From assembly GCF_009733595.1 (NCBI RefSeq), contig NZ_WOFH01000006.1:124001-188000 (forward strand): DNA of 64,000 bases, read 5' to 3'. The notes beneath the pieces were generated by a model. It had not been told where the DNA came from, ran no database searches, and saw nothing but the letters and a program-made list of their open reading frames with translations. The translations under genes and the position numbers were made by a program. Origin of the DNA: Actinomadura litoris. GTDB lineage: Bacteria > Actinomycetota > Actinomycetes > Streptosporangiales > Streptosporangiaceae. How positions within the stretch are numbered: position 1 is the stretch's first letter; each line of letters begins with the position of its first letter. Positions 9,501 to 18,445 of this stretch are shown in pieces.

Positions 9501-11262
9501 GGAGATCACCCGCACCCCCAATGGGATCCGCACCTCGTCCATCGGTGCCGCGTCACAGGGACCGGAACGGACCGTGTTCGTTCGCGCCCCCAAGGACGAC
9601 CTGGCCGCGCTCACGATGGTGGACCGGGAGCTCAAGCTCGGACTGGGAACCGCGAACTGTCGGGGCGTCCTGGACAGGCGCGAGAAGCAGCGCAACAACG
9701 AGAAGCTTCGGCGCGCCCGCAAGGCGACCGATGCCGCGGGCAAGGTCCTGGAACTCGTCGGCGCCGACGCTCTGAAGAAGGGCCTGCCCCAGGGTCTGGT
9801 GGAGAGCGACGAGATCGAGCGAGGCAAGGCCGCCGATGATCGTCGCGTCGCCGAACTCGCGGCCAACGCCTACGGCAACGGGGTGTTGCGTCAGTACCGC
9901 AAGGACATCGAGGCCAACGTCCCTGACATGGTCGCGAGCTTCCGAGGAGACTCCAACTCGCTTCGGTTGGTGAGCGAGCTCGGCCTCTCAGAATCGTTCG
10001 CGGGCACCAGAGGCGAGGCCCTGAGCCCTGTTGTGACCGTGCCGGGGCCCACCGCGTATCCGCGTCTGCACGACTACCAGGAGAAGTTGGCGGGCAAGAT
10101 GTTCGACCTGCTCACCCGGTACCGCGCGCCCAGGGCGATGCTCTGCCTGCCGACGGGGGCCGGTAAGACGCGGGTCGCCGCCGAGGCCGTCATCCGGATG
10201 ATCAAGGAGCGCGGGCTTCAAGGACGGCCGGTGCTGTGGATCGCGCAGTCGTCCGAGCTCTGCGAGCAGGCCGTGCAGAGTTGGTCCTTCGTGTGGTCGA
10301 AGGTCGGGCCGGCCGAGCGGCTCACCGTGAATCGGTTGTGGGGCGGCAGGGAGGCGACGGTGGTCAAGGAAACGCCGCACCTGGTGGTCGCGACCGACGC
10401 TCAGCTCGAATCGTGTCTGGACCGTGAGGAGTACGCCTGGCTACGGGATGCGGCGCTGGTCATCGTCGATGAGGCGCACACCTCGATCACGCCCCGGTAC
10501 ACCAAACTGCTCACCTCACTCGGCATCACCCACCGCTCGGCGGCGCGGCCTCTCATCGGCCTCACCGCGACCCCGTTCCGGGGCTTCAACGAAGCGGAGA
10601 CGCGCCGGCTGGTGGACAGGTACGGCAAAACCCGCCTGGACGAAGGAATCTTCGACGGCGACCCGTATACGGAGCTACAGCAGCTCGGAGTGCTGGCCAA
10701 GGTCGAGCACCGCAGGCTGGAGGGCACGACCTTGGCGCTGACCTCGGATGAGCTTGAGCGGGCGACCGGTTTCCAGGGACGCCTGCCCGGGTCGGCCGAG
10801 GAGCGCCTCGGCCAGGACAATGAGCGCAACCGCATGCTGCTGAGCGAGATCGAGCAACTGCCGAAGGACAACAAGATCCTTCTGTTCGCCACCTCCGTCG
10901 GCCACGCGAAGCTGATGGCGGCCAAGCTGAACGACCGGGGCATCAAGGCCGCGTCCATCGAGTCGTCCACGCCCGACGTCGAGCGCCGGAACCTCATCGA
11001 GGACTTCCGCCTCGGCAGGATCCGGGTGCTCACGAACCACGGTGTACTGGCCCAGGGCTTCGATGCGCCGGCGACCGAAACCGTCATCGTGGCCCGACCG
11101 ACATACAGCCCGAACAGCTACCAGCAGATGATCGGCCGGGGGCTGCGCGGTCCTAAGAACGGCGGCAAGGAGATGTGTCTGATCCTCGATGTGGCGGACA
11201 ACATCACCAACTACGACAAGAAGCTCGCCTTCACCGACTTCGAGCACCTATGGAGCCGATGA
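6577..11262 (+). CDS. sacsin-like GHKL ATPase fused to SF2 DEAD/DEAH helicase
   Basis: A 1561-aa multidomain protein. The N-terminus carries a sacsin/Hsp90-like GHKL ATPase: N-box LYELVQNGADELL (about 57-69), NQGSP motif near 89-93, and glycine motif GRFGVGVKSVL (about 116-126). A long unrecognised middle of roughly 900 residues follows. The C-terminal 450 residues are an SF2 helicase: Walker A LPTGAGKT (about 1190-1197), DEAH box VIVDEAHTSI (about 1297), motif III LTATPFRG, and motif VI QMIGRGLRG near the end. It opens a four-gene rightward operon; its TGA overlaps the next ATG (11259-11262). No strong ribosome binding site precedes ATG 6577, and a GTG at 6595 is an alternative start. The fusion couples an ATP-gated clamp to a DNA motor, which suggests foreign-DNA sensing or processing with the DrmA/DrmB-like proteins; this is inference. 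Confidence 0.85.
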   Translation: MEKTTAVSPSEERSVLQVVLEQTKRVLETYRIDRGLIQEHANGERRITQGGYGDRQLYELVQNGADELLNDDGGEIALVLTKTHLYCANQGSPMTPVGADTILRMGVSRKRGGQIGRFGVGVKSVLSVTDSPQFFSREDGKSFGFDRDWAAEQIRAVQPTADEIPVLRMAQPLDRDKAMAADPILAGLLRWATTVVRLPLKPSQVNRLAADLENFPIQFPLFSPQVGTLTLEDRRGTKVVKRQIFHKHDGDRRTLQVDRTTGGSTSEDWRVFTRSHRPSAKALGEAGELHDRPEIDVSWAVPDRSGREARLGRFWAYFPTNFTTTLRGIVNAPWKTSEDRQNLYDANSFNKELIEVAAELVVDSLESLSHPEDPCAHLDHVPARGREEPQFAATELVKKIWEIAAHKPALPDQDGRFGAVAEIRLHPEGLRPEWRELWGGYADRPRNWCHHSVEKTPHRRDSAERALTTAGVPVASVREWLEALVQDESPEASARAIMIVADMQRHKPALAEDARKARVILTENLGLVAPSPNVFRRSSTDRLADKMIYVDDRVTAEEDAVLRALDELGVHEADAAGRFASVLEKGFLGYGDDQWTAFWVLARQAGPAGTLAAVRESDIDTSVQFKVRTVSGEFRRVNDCLLPGRVVPGDGSRDARIAVDMEFHDPDRSILRDVGLREGPAMGVDPREEPWFEEYAEYNHRRYCRSLPASASRPQLKTMRFDGSKPAGPLRFLTELSDEGRATFLRELPPHGLVTTWRMQVGAQNSTQTNIMSPLKWMALKHGRLETSRGLRRATRAVSPLLRANADVLPVADGPTAVAEVLGLPATLSDITERIWTDLVGEAETSEDDRFPGKVYALLFEAGADWPEGARTRCRVGDVWSCEPEDDEIVVTASQAEYDALVRERVPALLAPSDEAAEQMRETWRMRSPGDVIQKEIRPVPQGEPVLLTEEFPHLRSVRRNQVEGWTLVRCSELEEITRTPNGIRTSSIGAASQGPERTVFVRAPKDDLAALTMVDRELKLGLGTANCRGVLDRREKQRNNEKLRRARKATDAAGKVLELVGADALKKGLPQGLVESDEIERGKAADDRRVAELAANAYGNGVLRQYRKDIEANVPDMVASFRGDSNSLRLVSELGLSESFAGTRGEALSPVVTVPGPTAYPRLHDYQEKLAGKMFDLLTRYRAPRAMLCLPTGAGKTRVAAEAVIRMIKERGLQGRPVLWIAQSSELCEQAVQSWSFVWSKVGPAERLTVNRLWGGREATVVKETPHLVVATDAQLESCLDREEYAWLRDAALVIVDEAHTSITPRYTKLLTSLGITHRSAARPLIGLTATPFRGFNEAETRRLVDRYGKTRLDEGIFDGDPYTELQQLGVLAKVEHRRLEGTTLALTSDELERATGFQGRLPGSAEERLGQDNERNRMLLSEIEQLPKDNKILLFATSVGHAKLMAAKLNDRGIKAASIESSTPDVERRNLIEDFRLGRIRVLTNHGVLAQGFDAPATETVIVARPTYSPNSYQQMIGRGLRGPKNGGKEMCLILDVADNITNYDKKLAFTDFEHLWSR

Positions 11263-13202
11263 TGAGCGACGTTCGCGTCGATGGTCCACCGCTCACCGCC
11301 CAGCAGCAGGAGGTGGTGGAGCAACCGTCCGACGCCAAGGTCCTGGTCACCGCGGGCGCCGGTGCGGGCAAGACGCACACTCTGGTCCGCCGTCTGGACT
11401 TTCTCGTCGCCGAGGAAGGGCTGAGCGCCGGAGAGGTCTTGGTGCTCACCTTCTCTCGCGCCGCCGTCCGTGAACTGCGCGACCGCCTGGCCGCGCAGGG
11501 GGAGTCGGCTCGCCACGTACGAGCGCAGACTTTCGACTCGTGGGCTCTCGATCTGCTGATGCAGGTCGACGCCAACGGGGAATGGCAGCTGCGGTCGTTC
11601 GAGGAGAGGATCGCCGGGGCGTGTGACGCGATCGCGAGGGGACTCGCCGAGGAACTGTACGGTGACGACCTTCTGCACGTCGTCATCGATGAGGTCCAGG
11701 ATCTGGTCGGCAGGCGCAGGGAAATGGTCGAGCTGCTGCTCGATGAGTTCGACCCCGGCTTCACCGTGGTCGGCGACCCGGCGCAGTCGATCTACGGGTT
11801 CACCTTGAAGGACGACCAGGACCGTGCCGGCGAGACGAACCGGTTCTTCGTCTGGCTTCGGAACAGCTTCGATGGGGACCTGATCGAGCTGGAACTCACC
11901 GAGAACTTTCGGGCCGGCACGGACGAGGCCAGGACCGCGCTGCCCTATGGTCCCCGGTTGCGGCGGATCGCGGAGACCACCGGCCCCGGCGACCGGGATC
12001 TGTACGGCGACCTACGTGGCGAGCTGCACCGTAACCTCACCTTCGGCCAGATCGACGAGTTCACGGCATCGGCGCTGACCGAGTACGACGGCACCACGGC
12101 CGTCCTCTGTCGCACCAATGGGCAGGCGTTGCTGATCTCGGAACTGCTCGCCTCCTACGGGGTCGAGCATCGGCTGCAACGGTCGGCCCGCGACCGCGCG
12201 GCGCCCGCCTGGGTCGGCCTGCTGTTTCGAACGATCGACGGCGGCCATCTGACCCGGACGCGATTCGACGAACTGGCGCCGTCACTGCCTCTCCCACCCG
12301 GTGCGGGGCCCGATCGGCTCTGGTCCCTTCTGCAACGTACCGGTACCGGACGCGGGAACGATCGCGGCCTCGACCTAAGCGGAATACGTCGGGCCTTGGC
12401 CACCGGACGGCTCCCGGACGAACTCACGGCCCAACCGTCCGCCCCGCTGGTCGTCTCGTCCTTCCACCGGGCCAAGGGTTTGGAATTCGACCGCGTCGTG
12501 GTCGTCGACCCCGGACCGCTCCTGGAGGACTCGAAGGAGCGAGAAAGGTCCGGTGGCCGGGCCAGGAACAGACGAAAGGTGGACGTGGACGAAGAGACAC
12601 GACTTCTCTACGTCGCGATGACCCGCCCCCGTCAGGACCTCCTATGGATCGACCGGCTGGAGACCAGGTTCATCAGGAACGACCTGGAGATCGGACGGTG
12701 GGCGCGCTACTCCTATAAAGTCTGGGCTCGGCTCGGACTTGAGCTGTGCGGCGGCGACGTCCATGCCGAGCAGCCCGCAGGGATGCGCGACTTCACGGGC
12801 GACCCCCTGGACCTCCAGGACTATCTGGCGGTCGAGGTCGATCCAGGCGATGACGTCGTTCTGGAACGCCTGTACCCGGACGCGATCGGTCTTTCGGACA
12901 GTCCGCCTTACCTGGTCGTGCACTCCGGGCGCCCCATCGGAGTGACGTCCGACCGGTTTCGCTCCGACCTCTACCGTCATTTGAAGTTGAACCGGGGCTA
13001 CGAGCCGCAGAACTGGCCGCGGCGCATCACCGGTGGCCGCATCGACGCCATCGAGACGGTCGCAGGCAGCGAGGCGGCCGGAACCCAGGTCGGCCTCGGC
13101 CCGCATGGCGTCTGGCTCGCACCCAGGCTCATGGGTCTCAGCCGATTCACCTATGACTCGAGAACACTGCGGGAGGAAGAATTCGGTGTCGCCTCACAGT
13201 GA
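11259..13202 (+). CDS. UvrD/Rep-type SF1 DNA helicase
   Basis: A 647-aa superfamily 1A helicase. Walker A is VTAGAGAGKTHTLV near residue 30, motif Ia LTFSRAAVREL, Walker B VVIDEVQDLVG (about 145), motif III GDPAQSIYGF, motif IV LTENFRAGT, motif V SFHRAKGLEFDRVVVV and motif VI LLYVAMTRPRQDLLW. The last 170 residues are an unrecognised C-terminal extension. ATG 11259 (Met-Met) overlaps the stop of the GHKL-helicase gene by ATGA, so an upstream in-frame codon at 11175 is not the start. Its 3' end overlaps the DrmA-like gene by 17 bp. The full motif set indicates an active ATP-driven 3'-5' translocase; no nuclease motif is obvious. Confidence 0.9.
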   Translation: MMSDVRVDGPPLTAQQQEVVEQPSDAKVLVTAGAGAGKTHTLVRRLDFLVAEEGLSAGEVLVLTFSRAAVRELRDRLAAQGESARHVRAQTFDSWALDLLMQVDANGEWQLRSFEERIAGACDAIARGLAEELYGDDLLHVVIDEVQDLVGRRREMVELLLDEFDPGFTVVGDPAQSIYGFTLKDDQDRAGETNRFFVWLRNSFDGDLIELELTENFRAGTDEARTALPYGPRLRRIAETTGPGDRDLYGDLRGELHRNLTFGQIDEFTASALTEYDGTTAVLCRTNGQALLISELLASYGVEHRLQRSARDRAAPAWVGLLFRTIDGGHLTRTRFDELAPSLPLPPGAGPDRLWSLLQRTGTGRGNDRGLDLSGIRRALATGRLPDELTAQPSAPLVVSSFHRAKGLEFDRVVVVDPGPLLEDSKERERSGGRARNRRKVDVDEETRLLYVAMTRPRQDLLWIDRLETRFIRNDLEIGRWARYSYKVWARLGLELCGGDVHAEQPAGMRDFTGDPLDLQDYLAVEVDPGDDVVLERLYPDAIGLSDSPPYLVVHSGRPIGVTSDRFRSDLYRHLKLNRGYEPQNWPRRITGGRIDAIETVAGSEAAGTQVGLGPHGVWLAPRLMGLSRFTYDSRTLREEEFGVASQ

Positions 13203-16200
13203 GCACTACCGGTTCCGAGCCGAGCTCGTCGAACGCCTTCAGCGCGACCTGCTCGGACCGGTCGGCGGGGACGAGGAGGTCATCTCCGATGCCCCTGTCA
13301 CGACCTACGCCGCAGGAGTGCTGTACCCCCGGCGTGCCAACGAAGAACGGACGCTCGTCGACGCGGCCGAGCGGGATATCGACCTTGCCGAGGCGTCTCT
13401 CTCGGTGGACGAGATCCCCGATACAGGCGTCTCGATGGCGAACCTGCAGAGTCCGTCCTCCATGGGGATCACCTTCGCGGTGAACCCCGACATCGCCCGA
13501 ACCGTCACGATCACGATCACTGCGGCGATGTACGACCCGATCGACACCGACGGTCACCCGGTCGAGGCGAAGCGGGCAGAACAGCGAAGCACCGGCGAGC
13601 ACGATCTGTGCTGGCGGCGTAGGCCTATGGATATCAAGCCGGTCACGGTTGACGTGACCACGCCGGATTCTTACAAGGAAATGCTCGCGCCGAACCTGGA
13701 GCTCAGGCTTCGAATCCGGGAGCCCAACGGTGAGGGGTCGGCGGTCGCCGTCACGGCCGCACTCGTGAACGTCGATGAAATCGGCGCCTACGACCTTCAG
13801 GACGCGCACTGCTTCTTCCAACCGAGTATCCGCGTGGCCGGTCCCGAAGGTGCCAATGCCCTGGTCGAGCGTCCCGTGCCGGTCGGCGCCGACGAGGACG
13901 AGATCCGCGTCAACAAGCTGCTTTACAGGCACGCGCCGACCTTCGCCGTCGGACACGGCTGCGCCGCCGACTGGGACTGGCGCCCGCCCGCGCCGCGTGA
14001 CGACGCGCTGCTCAGCGGAGAGCCGGCCGCGGTATCGGAGGTAGGGACTGCCTTCGTCCCGACGACCGAGGTCCTGTTGACCGATTCCAATCCTCACATC
14101 GACGCGTCCGGACTGGAGATGCGTCGTCTCGCCGAGGGCTCTGATGACGAGGTTCTCCGGGCACTGCGTCGCCTCACGAAGGGCTACCGGGAATGGATCG
14201 CCGAGCGTTCCGAAGAGGCCAGGTTGCTCCAGGCGACCGAATACGGCTGGGCCGCGGAGCGACAAATCGAGCAGTGCGGCCTTGCCTGCGACCGGATGGA
14301 ATCCGGGATCGACCTCCTGCGTGAACGACCGGATGTGATGAGGGCCTTCCGTCTAGCCAACCGTGCGATGGCGCTGCAACGCGGTCGTACCGTCTGGATC
14401 AGATCGGGACGGAAGGGTGAGCCGCACCTGGACAGCCGTTGGCGCCCCTTCCAGATCGCATTCCTGCTGCTGTGCCTGGACGGTATCCACGACCCGGATC
14501 ACGAGGACCGCAAGCTGGCCGATCTGCTGTGGTTCCCGACCGGTGGTGGGAAGACGGAGGCGTATCTCGGCATCATCGCCTTCACCATCTTTCTGCGTCG
14601 CATGCGCAAGGGACCCCAGGGCGGGGGCGTGACCGCCATCATGCGCTATACCCTTCGATTGCTCACCCTGCAGCAATTCGAACGGGCGGCTACGCTGATC
14701 TGCGCCATGGAGGTCATGCGGCGAGAGAAGCCGCGTGAGTTGGGAGACGAGACGATCTCCTTGGGCATGTGGGTGGGCCGCGCGGCCACGCCCAACAAGG
14801 TCCAGGAGGCCGCGAAGAGCATTAAGAAACTGCGTGAGGGCAAGGACCTCCAGGAGGAGAATCCCGTACAATTGCGCCTCTGCCCGTGGTGCGGCACCGC
14901 CATGGACGCCTGGAACTACGAGGTGGACGCCACGACCACCGACATGCGGACGTTCTGTTCCTCCGAGGAGTGCGACTTCCACGGCGCACTGCCCGTCCAT
15001 GTCGTGGACGACGTGATCTACCAGGTACGGCCGACGCTCATCATCGCCACCATCGACAAGTTCGCGCAGATCGCCTGGCGAGACCAGGTCGCCGCTCTGT
15101 TCAACCGTAGCGGAGCCTTGGAGGGCACGCCCCCTCCGGAACTGATCGTCCAGGACGAACTCCACCTGATCTCCGGACCGCTCGGTAGCCTTGCCGGGTT
15201 GTACGAGACCGCGATCGACATCGCGGCGGACGAACCCAAGGTCATCGCTTCCACCGCAACGATCCGACGCGCCGACCACCAGGTACGGCGCCTGTTCAAC
15301 AGGGAGGTGCGCCAGTTCCCACCGGCCGGACTGGACGCCCGCGACTCGTGGTTCGCGATCGAGACCCCGGCCGAGGAAAAGGCGTCCCGCCGGTACGTGG
15401 GTCTGCTCACCCCCAATACCAGCCAGGCGACGCTGCTGGTCCGCGCGTATGCGGCTCTCCTACACCATGCGGCGTGGATAGGCGGTGACGACGCGGTACG
15501 CGATGCGTACTGGACGCTCATCGGCTACTTCAACAGCCTCAGGCTGCTCGCCGCCGCCGAACTTCAGTTCTTCGACGACGTTCAGGACCGACTCAAACTG
15601 CTGGCCGACAGGGACGGCACCGACCAGCGTCCCGCCGAGCTGCTCGCCGAACTGACCAGCCGCGTGAAGTCCAGCGACATCCCGCAGCGTCTGAAGGACC
15701 TGGAGCGAGGGCTTCCGGACGAGGACACCTTCGACACCGTTCTCGCGACCAACATGATCTCCGTGGGCGTCGACGTCGACCGACTCGGCCTCATGGCGAT
15801 CATGGGACAACCACAGACCACCGCCGAGTACATCCAGTCCAGCAGCCGGGTCGGCCGGCAGCACCCTGGGCTGGTGGCCGTGCTGTTCAACGCCTCCCGA
15901 TCACGCGACCGCTCCCACTACGAGAGCTTCACCTCGTATCACTCGGCGCTCTACCGCCAGGTCGAATCCACGAGCGTGACCCCGTTCTCGTCAAGAGCAC
16001 GTGATCGTGCCCTGCATGCGGTGCTCGTGGGGGCGGCTCGCCTCCTCTATCCCGAGGCCAGACCCAACCACGCCGCTGGGAACGTGGCCGCCTTCGAGAA
16101 CCGCCTCGACGAACTGAGAGAGCTCATCCTCGCTCGCGTCAAGGCGGTCATGCCGGAAGCACCCGACCAGCTACACGGCACCGATACCGACCTGCAGGAC

Positions 16201-16404
16201 TTCATCGAACGCTGGAGTGAGCTCGCGGCCGAAAATCCGAAACTGGTCTACGAGGCGCCGCCGAACTTCAAACGGAGCGAACAACGCAATCCTGACACCG
16301 CGTTGCTGTGCACCCACTCCGACGAAGACCTGGGCTACGCCCAACCGACCTTGTGGAGCCTGCGGGACGTCGACGTCGAATCCGACCTTTACCTGGAGCG
16401 ATGA
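13186..16404 (+). CDS. drmA: DISARM DrmA-like SF2 helicase
   Basis: A 1072-aa helicase resembling DrmA of DISARM anti-phage systems. After a roughly 430-residue N-terminal region it has Walker A LLWFPTGGGKTEAYLG (about 448), the DE box as VQDELHLISGPLGSL (about 655), STATIRRA as motif III, a CxxC zinc pair (LCPWCG), and the C-terminal lobe VLATNMISVGVDVDRLGL with motif VI YIQSSSRVGR. The QDELH and SSSRVGR signatures are typical of the DrmA/DUF1998-associated helicase group. I chose GTG 13186 because GGGAGGA lies just upstream; it overlaps the UvrD gene end by 17 bp. Directly downstream (ATGA overlap) is a DrmB-like gene, the normal DISARM partner. DISARM proper also has DrmC, which is not seen here. 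Confidence 0.82.
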   Translation: MSPHSEHYRFRAELVERLQRDLLGPVGGDEEVISDAPVTTYAAGVLYPRRANEERTLVDAAERDIDLAEASLSVDEIPDTGVSMANLQSPSSMGITFAVNPDIARTVTITITAAMYDPIDTDGHPVEAKRAEQRSTGEHDLCWRRRPMDIKPVTVDVTTPDSYKEMLAPNLELRLRIREPNGEGSAVAVTAALVNVDEIGAYDLQDAHCFFQPSIRVAGPEGANALVERPVPVGADEDEIRVNKLLYRHAPTFAVGHGCAADWDWRPPAPRDDALLSGEPAAVSEVGTAFVPTTEVLLTDSNPHIDASGLEMRRLAEGSDDEVLRALRRLTKGYREWIAERSEEARLLQATEYGWAAERQIEQCGLACDRMESGIDLLRERPDVMRAFRLANRAMALQRGRTVWIRSGRKGEPHLDSRWRPFQIAFLLLCLDGIHDPDHEDRKLADLLWFPTGGGKTEAYLGIIAFTIFLRRMRKGPQGGGVTAIMRYTLRLLTLQQFERAATLICAMEVMRREKPRELGDETISLGMWVGRAATPNKVQEAAKSIKKLREGKDLQEENPVQLRLCPWCGTAMDAWNYEVDATTTDMRTFCSSEECDFHGALPVHVVDDVIYQVRPTLIIATIDKFAQIAWRDQVAALFNRSGALEGTPPPELIVQDELHLISGPLGSLAGLYETAIDIAADEPKVIASTATIRRADHQVRRLFNREVRQFPPAGLDARDSWFAIETPAEEKASRRYVGLLTPNTSQATLLVRAYAALLHHAAWIGGDDAVRDAYWTLIGYFNSLRLLAAAELQFFDDVQDRLKLLADRDGTDQRPAELLAELTSRVKSSDIPQRLKDLERGLPDEDTFDTVLATNMISVGVDVDRLGLMAIMGQPQTTAEYIQSSSRVGRQHPGLVAVLFNASRSRDRSHYESFTSYHSALYRQVESTSVTPFSSRARDRALHAVLVGAARLLYPEARPNHAAGNVAAFENRLDELRELILARVKAVMPEAPDQLHGTDTDLQDFIERWSELAAENPKLVYEAPPNFKRSEQRNPDTALLCTHSDEDLGYAQPTLWSLRDVDVESDLYLER

Positions 16405-18287
16405 GCATGGCAATGGGGGAGAGAAGAAACCGACGCGCTCGCGGCGACGGTGGGGAACGACTCCGGGAAGCCTCGCGGACGCCGCTGGGCGGTGTCCGAC
16501 GAGCGCAAATGATCACGACCTACGGCGTCGGATCGATGGTGGCGATCGGCGACCAGTCGTACATCATCAGCGGCCTCGACACGTGGAACGTCGATGGCTC
16601 GGAGGCCATCTACGAGCCCCGGCTGGAACGATGGCTCGGCGTGCAGGGCTTCCAGCCACCGCCTGCCGCCAACCCGCCCTCTGGTGACGGTGTCCGGGTG
16701 AGACTGTTCCCGGAGTTCTATTCGTGCGCCAACTGTCACGACCTGAAGCAGTTCCGCAAGTTCGGTTCACCGCGAGGCAAGAGCCAGTGCGGCGCATGCG
16801 AGAAACCGCTCACCCCCTCAAGGTTCGTGATTGCGTGTGAGAACGGCCACTTGGACGACTTCCCCTACTTCGATTGGGTTCATAAGCGGACCGATGCGGC
16901 CGGTTCTTCGCAGACCTCCAGGCACGACCTCAGCCTTCACAGTACGGGGCGTACCGCCTCACTGCGTTCTGTGGTCATCCGCTGCTCCTGCCAAAAGGAA
17001 GCGTCCCTGGAGGGTGCCTTTGGACGTCGGGCCCTCCAAAATTTGGGAATCAAATGCCAAGGAAACCGCCCATGGCTCGGTCGTGGAGCCGAGCAGGCGG
17101 GATGCGAAGCCACCCCGCGAACCCTGCAGCGCGGTTCCTCTGCGGCGTGGTTTCCGATCAATCGCTCAGCGCTGTCCATCCCGCCCTGGTCGGAGACCCT
17201 TCAGAAGCGGATCCACCCTCACTACAAGATGCTCAAGACGCTCCTGGAACAACAGGTCGGCGACGACGTCGCCATGGAGGTGATCAAAGGCAGTGGAATT
17301 CTGCCCGGCTCCAACTTCACCCCCCAGGAAGTCCTCGAAGCGGTTCGCCGCCGATGGCGGTTGGAGGAAAGCGAACAGCCCGACCCCCACGGACATGAAA
17401 TGTTCGAGTCCGCGAGCAGACTGCGCCGCGAGGAGTACGAGAAGCTCACGTACGGCACCGCGACCGTCGATCGAGGAGACGACTTCGAGTGCACCAAGCC
17501 TCCAGAGGATCCGGACTCGCCACTTCCGATCGGCGTAGGCCGCACCATGCAGGTCCAGCGACTAAGGGAGGTACGTGCGCTGGAGTCGTTCACGCGGGTC
17601 GAGGCACCCGATCCCGCGACGGTGGAGCATAGGAAGGCCGCGGTGGCCAGGGCCGCCACGGGCTGGCTTCCGGCCATCGAGGTCAGCGGTGAAGGGGTGT
17701 TCCTGACCCTGGACATGCAGAGGCTGCATGACTGGGAGACGCGGGAAGAAGTGCTCCTCAGGGCGAATCGGATTCGAGACAACCACACCGCTGCACTCCG
17801 ACGCCGCGCGATGGCCACGGCCGGCTCCGATGAGATCAAGAAGATCGAATCACCGGTGAGCGCCCGCTATTTGTTGCTTCACACCCTCGGACACGCACTC
17901 ATCAACGAGTGGAGCCTGGAAGCGGGCTACCCCGCCGCGTCGCTACGGGAACGGCTTTACGTCTCCGGCGAGATGGCAGGCCTGTTGATATACACGGCCA
18001 CCAGTGATTCTGCGGGCAGCCTGGGCGGGGTCGTGGCCCAGGGGGAGTACAAGCGCATACGCGAATCCTTGAAGTCCGCGATGAACCGGGTCTCCTGGTG
18101 TTCACAGGACCCTCCGTGCATGGAGACCGACACCGGTGGCGTCGACGGCCTGAACCTCGCCGCCTGCTACGCGTGCGTGCTTCTGCCCGAGACGAGCTGC
18201 GAAGTGAACAACATCTTCCTCGACCGGGCCATGCTCATCGGTGCTTCCGAGGACGACTCGATGGGCTACTTCACCTCCGGAGCCTGA
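16401..18287 (+). CDS. drmB: DISARM DrmB-like DUF1998 protein
   Basis: A 628-aa protein of the DrmB type. Early residues (RRAQMITTYGVGSMVAIG) match the start of DrmB/DUF1998 proteins. It has several zinc-type cysteine pairs (SCANCH, CGACEK, CSCQ) and a C-terminal DUF1998 region with LLLHTLGHALINEWS, LLIYTATSDSAGSLGG and a Cys-rich end (CSQDPPCMET, LAACYACVLLPETSCE). In known systems DrmA and DrmB form a DNA-binding complex that blocks incoming phage DNA. ATG 16401 overlaps the DrmA stop by 4 bp. A strong hairpin after its stop ends the operon. The homologue call is good; the mechanism is taken from characterised DISARM. Confidence 0.82.
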   Translation: MSMAMGERRNRRARGDGGERLREASRTPLGGVRRAQMITTYGVGSMVAIGDQSYIISGLDTWNVDGSEAIYEPRLERWLGVQGFQPPPAANPPSGDGVRVRLFPEFYSCANCHDLKQFRKFGSPRGKSQCGACEKPLTPSRFVIACENGHLDDFPYFDWVHKRTDAAGSSQTSRHDLSLHSTGRTASLRSVVIRCSCQKEASLEGAFGRRALQNLGIKCQGNRPWLGRGAEQAGCEATPRTLQRGSSAAWFPINRSALSIPPWSETLQKRIHPHYKMLKTLLEQQVGDDVAMEVIKGSGILPGSNFTPQEVLEAVRRRWRLEESEQPDPHGHEMFESASRLRREEYEKLTYGTATVDRGDDFECTKPPEDPDSPLPIGVGRTMQVQRLREVRALESFTRVEAPDPATVEHRKAAVARAATGWLPAIEVSGEGVFLTLDMQRLHDWETREEVLLRANRIRDNHTAALRRRAMATAGSDEIKKIESPVSARYLLLHTLGHALINEWSLEAGYPAASLRERLYVSGEMAGLLIYTATSDSAGSLGGVVAQGEYKRIRESLKSAMNRVSWCSQDPPCMETDTGGVDGLNLAACYACVLLPETSCEVNNIFLDRAMLIGASEDDSMGYFTSGA

Positions 18288-18295
18288 CAAGGCCA

Positions 18296-18332
18296 CCCCC
18301 GGGACCCGTCTCCCCAGACGGAGTCCCGGGGG
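18296..18332 (+). terminator. strong hairpin ending the GHKL-UvrD-DrmA-DrmB operon
   Basis: Nine bases after the DrmB-like stop, CCCCCGGGAC (18296-18305) pairs perfectly with GTCCCGGGGG (18323-18332), and an inner CCGTCT/AGACGG stem closes on CCCC. There is no T-run, as is common in actinomycetes. It separates the four-gene operon from the next helicase gene. Confidence 0.7.
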
Positions 18333-18445
18333 CCGCCGTCCGGTAATTCCGGCTCCGGCTCACCGGGTGAACGGAATCACCATCGTGTACGACCGGAACC
18401 GACTGAAAAGATATCGGGCCCTGATCGCGCCTTGAAGGGACGACC

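Noticed and set aside
11175..11258. Upstream in-frame start for the UvrD gene
   Set aside because: Would overlap 88 bp of the GHKL-helicase C-terminus; ATG 11259 with ATGA coupling is the better choice.
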